The position numbers and the translations under genes are program-made. A DNA stretch of 5,917 nucleotides from Candidatus Zixiibacteriota bacterium. GTDB taxonomy: Bacteria > Zixibacteria > MSB-5A5 > GN15 > FEB-12. The DNA is taken from NCBI GenBank assembly GCA_018816665.1, contig JAHIVM010000255.1, forward strand, positions 1 to 5,917, given 5' to 3'. The notes under the pieces were generated by a model. It worked only from the letters and a program-made list of their open reading frames with translations, was not told the DNA's origin and made no database searches. This document shows, piece by piece, positions 4,758 to 5,917 of this stretch (the stretch's first letter is position 1; the number at the start of each line of letters is the position of its first letter).

Positions 4758-5917
4758 ATGAGCATTCTTGAAACACTCAACGGCATCCTGCCTCCCGATG
4801 CAATCAGCACCCAGGTCAGCCAGCTTGATGTAGCGTCACATGATGAGTCCACGCTGCCGCCGGTTATGCCGTTGGCCGTCGTGTGGCCTCAAAACTCGCG
4901 GCAGGTGGCCGACGTTGTCAAGCTCTGTGCGGACACGCACACACCGCTGACAACCCGAGGCGCGGGCAGCGCTCTTGAGGGTTCGACTATTCCCTCGGCC
5001 GGAGGCATCGTACTGGATGTCAGCCGCATGACCCGGGTGCTGAATCTCTGGACCGATGATCTCCAGGTGCAGGTTGAGCCGGGCATCATTTATGATCATT
5101 TGAACGAACGCCTGAAACGTGAGGGGTTGTTTTTTCCTCCGTCGCCCGGCGGCTCCGGAGACATTGCCACGGTTGGTGGTATGGTGTCGACCAATGCCAG
5201 TGGGATTTATTCCGTCAAGTACGGCGGTACTCGCGAGTACGTACTGGCCCTGGAGATAGTCACCGGCGAGGGTGAAGTGCTGACCATCGGCAGTCGAGCC
5301 GTCAAGCGCTCCAGCGGCTATAATCTGGTGGACCTGGTTGCCGGATCCGAAGGCACCCTGGCCGTTGTCACGTCAATCACTCTCAGGCTGGCCGGTCTGC
5401 CCGAGGGTCGCCGTCAATCGGCCTGGGTGTTTCCGTCGGACACCGCCGCCGCACAGGCGGTTTCGGAAATGCGACGGTACGGCCTTGACATAGCAGCCAT
5501 AGAATTCCTGGACCGACACCTGGTTGTTGCCCTGAACAAACTAAAGGGATACGGTTTGCAGGAATCCCCGATGGTGTTTCTGGAGTTTCATGGCCCCGAG
5601 GCCGTGCTGGACGCCAACAGCGAACTGGCTGCGTCGGTATGCGAGGAGTTGGATGCCTCCCCCCTGACCCTGGCTGAGGGACTCCGCCCGTGGGAGATTC
5701 GCCACTGGGCGACCGATGCCGTCAAACACTTCAAACCGGGCTACAGCATATTGCGTAATGATGTTGCGTTCCCCATATCAGCCCTGCCGGAGATAGTCGC
5801 CTACTGTCACGAACTGGGTGATCGACACAACATCACCATGTTTGCGTTTGGTCATGTAGGTATGGGATTGCTGCACGCGTTGATGCTGGCCCGGCAGGAC
5901 AACGAAACCGAATGGGC
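4758..5917 (+). CDS. FAD-linked oxidase, GlcD / D-lactate dehydrogenase family (3' end missing)
   Basis: The first 386 residues of a flavoprotein that oxidises a 2-hydroxy acid; the frame runs open off the window end. Seen: an N-terminal FAD-binding PCMH domain with VVWPQNSRQVADVVKLC (41-57), the flavin pyrophosphate loop RGAGSALEGSTIP (67-79), PPSPGGSGDIATVGGMVSTN (127-146), and DLVAGSEGTLAVVTS (192-206). The substrate domain follows, with NDVAFPISALPEIV (334-347) and FGHVGMGLLHALM (364-376). Known: family members (glycolate oxidase GlcD, D-lactate and D-2-hydroxyglutarate dehydrogenases) pass electrons to quinones, cytochromes or a partner Fe-S protein, and carry a GHxGDGNxH metal motif. 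Here both histidines remain (H365 or its neighbour, and H373), but the D and N are replaced by M and L. A C-terminal Fe-S (CCG) extension could follow outside the window. The ATG at 4758 is the first possible in-frame start; AAAGG (4742-4746) is 11 nt upstream, rather far. No upstream in-frame start was found. The substrate is not assignable. Confidence 0.9.
   Translation, partial: MSILETLNGILPPDAISTQVSQLDVASHDESTLPPVMPLAVVWPQNSRQVADVVKLCADTHTPLTTRGAGSALEGSTIPSAGGIVLDVSRMTRVLNLWTDDLQVQVEPGIIYDHLNERLKREGLFFPPSPGGSGDIATVGGMVSTNASGIYSVKYGGTREYVLALEIVTGEGEVLTIGSRAVKRSSGYNLVDLVAGSEGTLAVVTSITLRLAGLPEGRRQSAWVFPSDTAAAQAVSEMRRYGLDIAAIEFLDRHLVVALNKLKGYGLQESPMVFLEFHGPEAVLDANSELAASVCEELDASPLTLAEGLRPWEIRHWATDAVKHFKPGYSILRNDVAFPISALPEIVAYCHELGDRHNITMFAFGHVGMGLLHALMLARQDNETEW

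Noticed and set aside
4546..4776. A leftward open frame of 76 codons in the spacer between the wbpB-like gene and the FAD oxidase
   Set aside because: It reads back through the intrinsic terminator and the end of the wbpB-like gene and has no ribosome site or recognisable sequence.

Overview
The window is a compact stretch of bacterial chromosome, moderately GC-rich by eye, with six protein genes and short spacers. I see no tRNA, rRNA, CRISPR array, insertion sequence or phage gene. The MacB/LolD-type exporter and the WbpB/WlbA-type sugar-nucleotide dehydrogenase point to a Gram-negative (diderm) bacterium. Together with the fungal-type single-chain homoaconitase they suggest an uncultured lineage such as the Zixibacteria/FCB group or a deltaproteobacterial relative. 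That placement is a guess from memory of protein families and is not shown by the sequence.

Layout. Positions 1-1159 hold a leftward two-gene operon. An HD-domain protein (626-1159) is followed after a 2-nt gap by the first 207 codons of a protein strikingly like yeast homoaconitase Lys4 (1-623, cut by the window edge). A spacer (1160-1334) separates this operon from a rightward one. It holds two good back-to-back sigma70-like promoters and two short dyads around the rightward promoter. The rightward operon is an ABC ATPase (1335-2036, TTG start) and its FtsX/MacB-type permease (2033-3496), with ATGA stop-start overlap. Next, under its own probable promoter, comes a complete Gfo/Idh/MocA oxidoreductase closely resembling UDP-GlcNAcA 3-dehydrogenase WbpB/WlbA (3617-4567). 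It ends in a clear intrinsic terminator (4590-4623). The last gene (4758 to the end, incomplete) is an FAD-linked oxidase of the GlcD/D-lactate dehydrogenase family.

How the genes work together. The ATPase and permease must form one transporter. No membrane-fusion protein or outer-membrane partner lies beside them, so the substrate is unknown. The HD protein and the homoaconitase-like hydratase are probably translationally coupled and share a promoter, so a functional link is likely but not understood. The HD protein lacks the histidine of its HD motif. The WbpB-like gene would act in making 2,3-diamino-2,3-dideoxyuronic acid sugars for surface polysaccharide, but none of its usual partner genes is in view. 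The FAD oxidase appears to be an independent unit.

No clearly new multi-gene system is visible. The points most worth checking are the HD/hydratase pair with its degenerate HD motif, the extra segment in the permease periplasmic domain, the solitary wbpB-like gene, and the altered C-terminal metal motif of the FAD oxidase.
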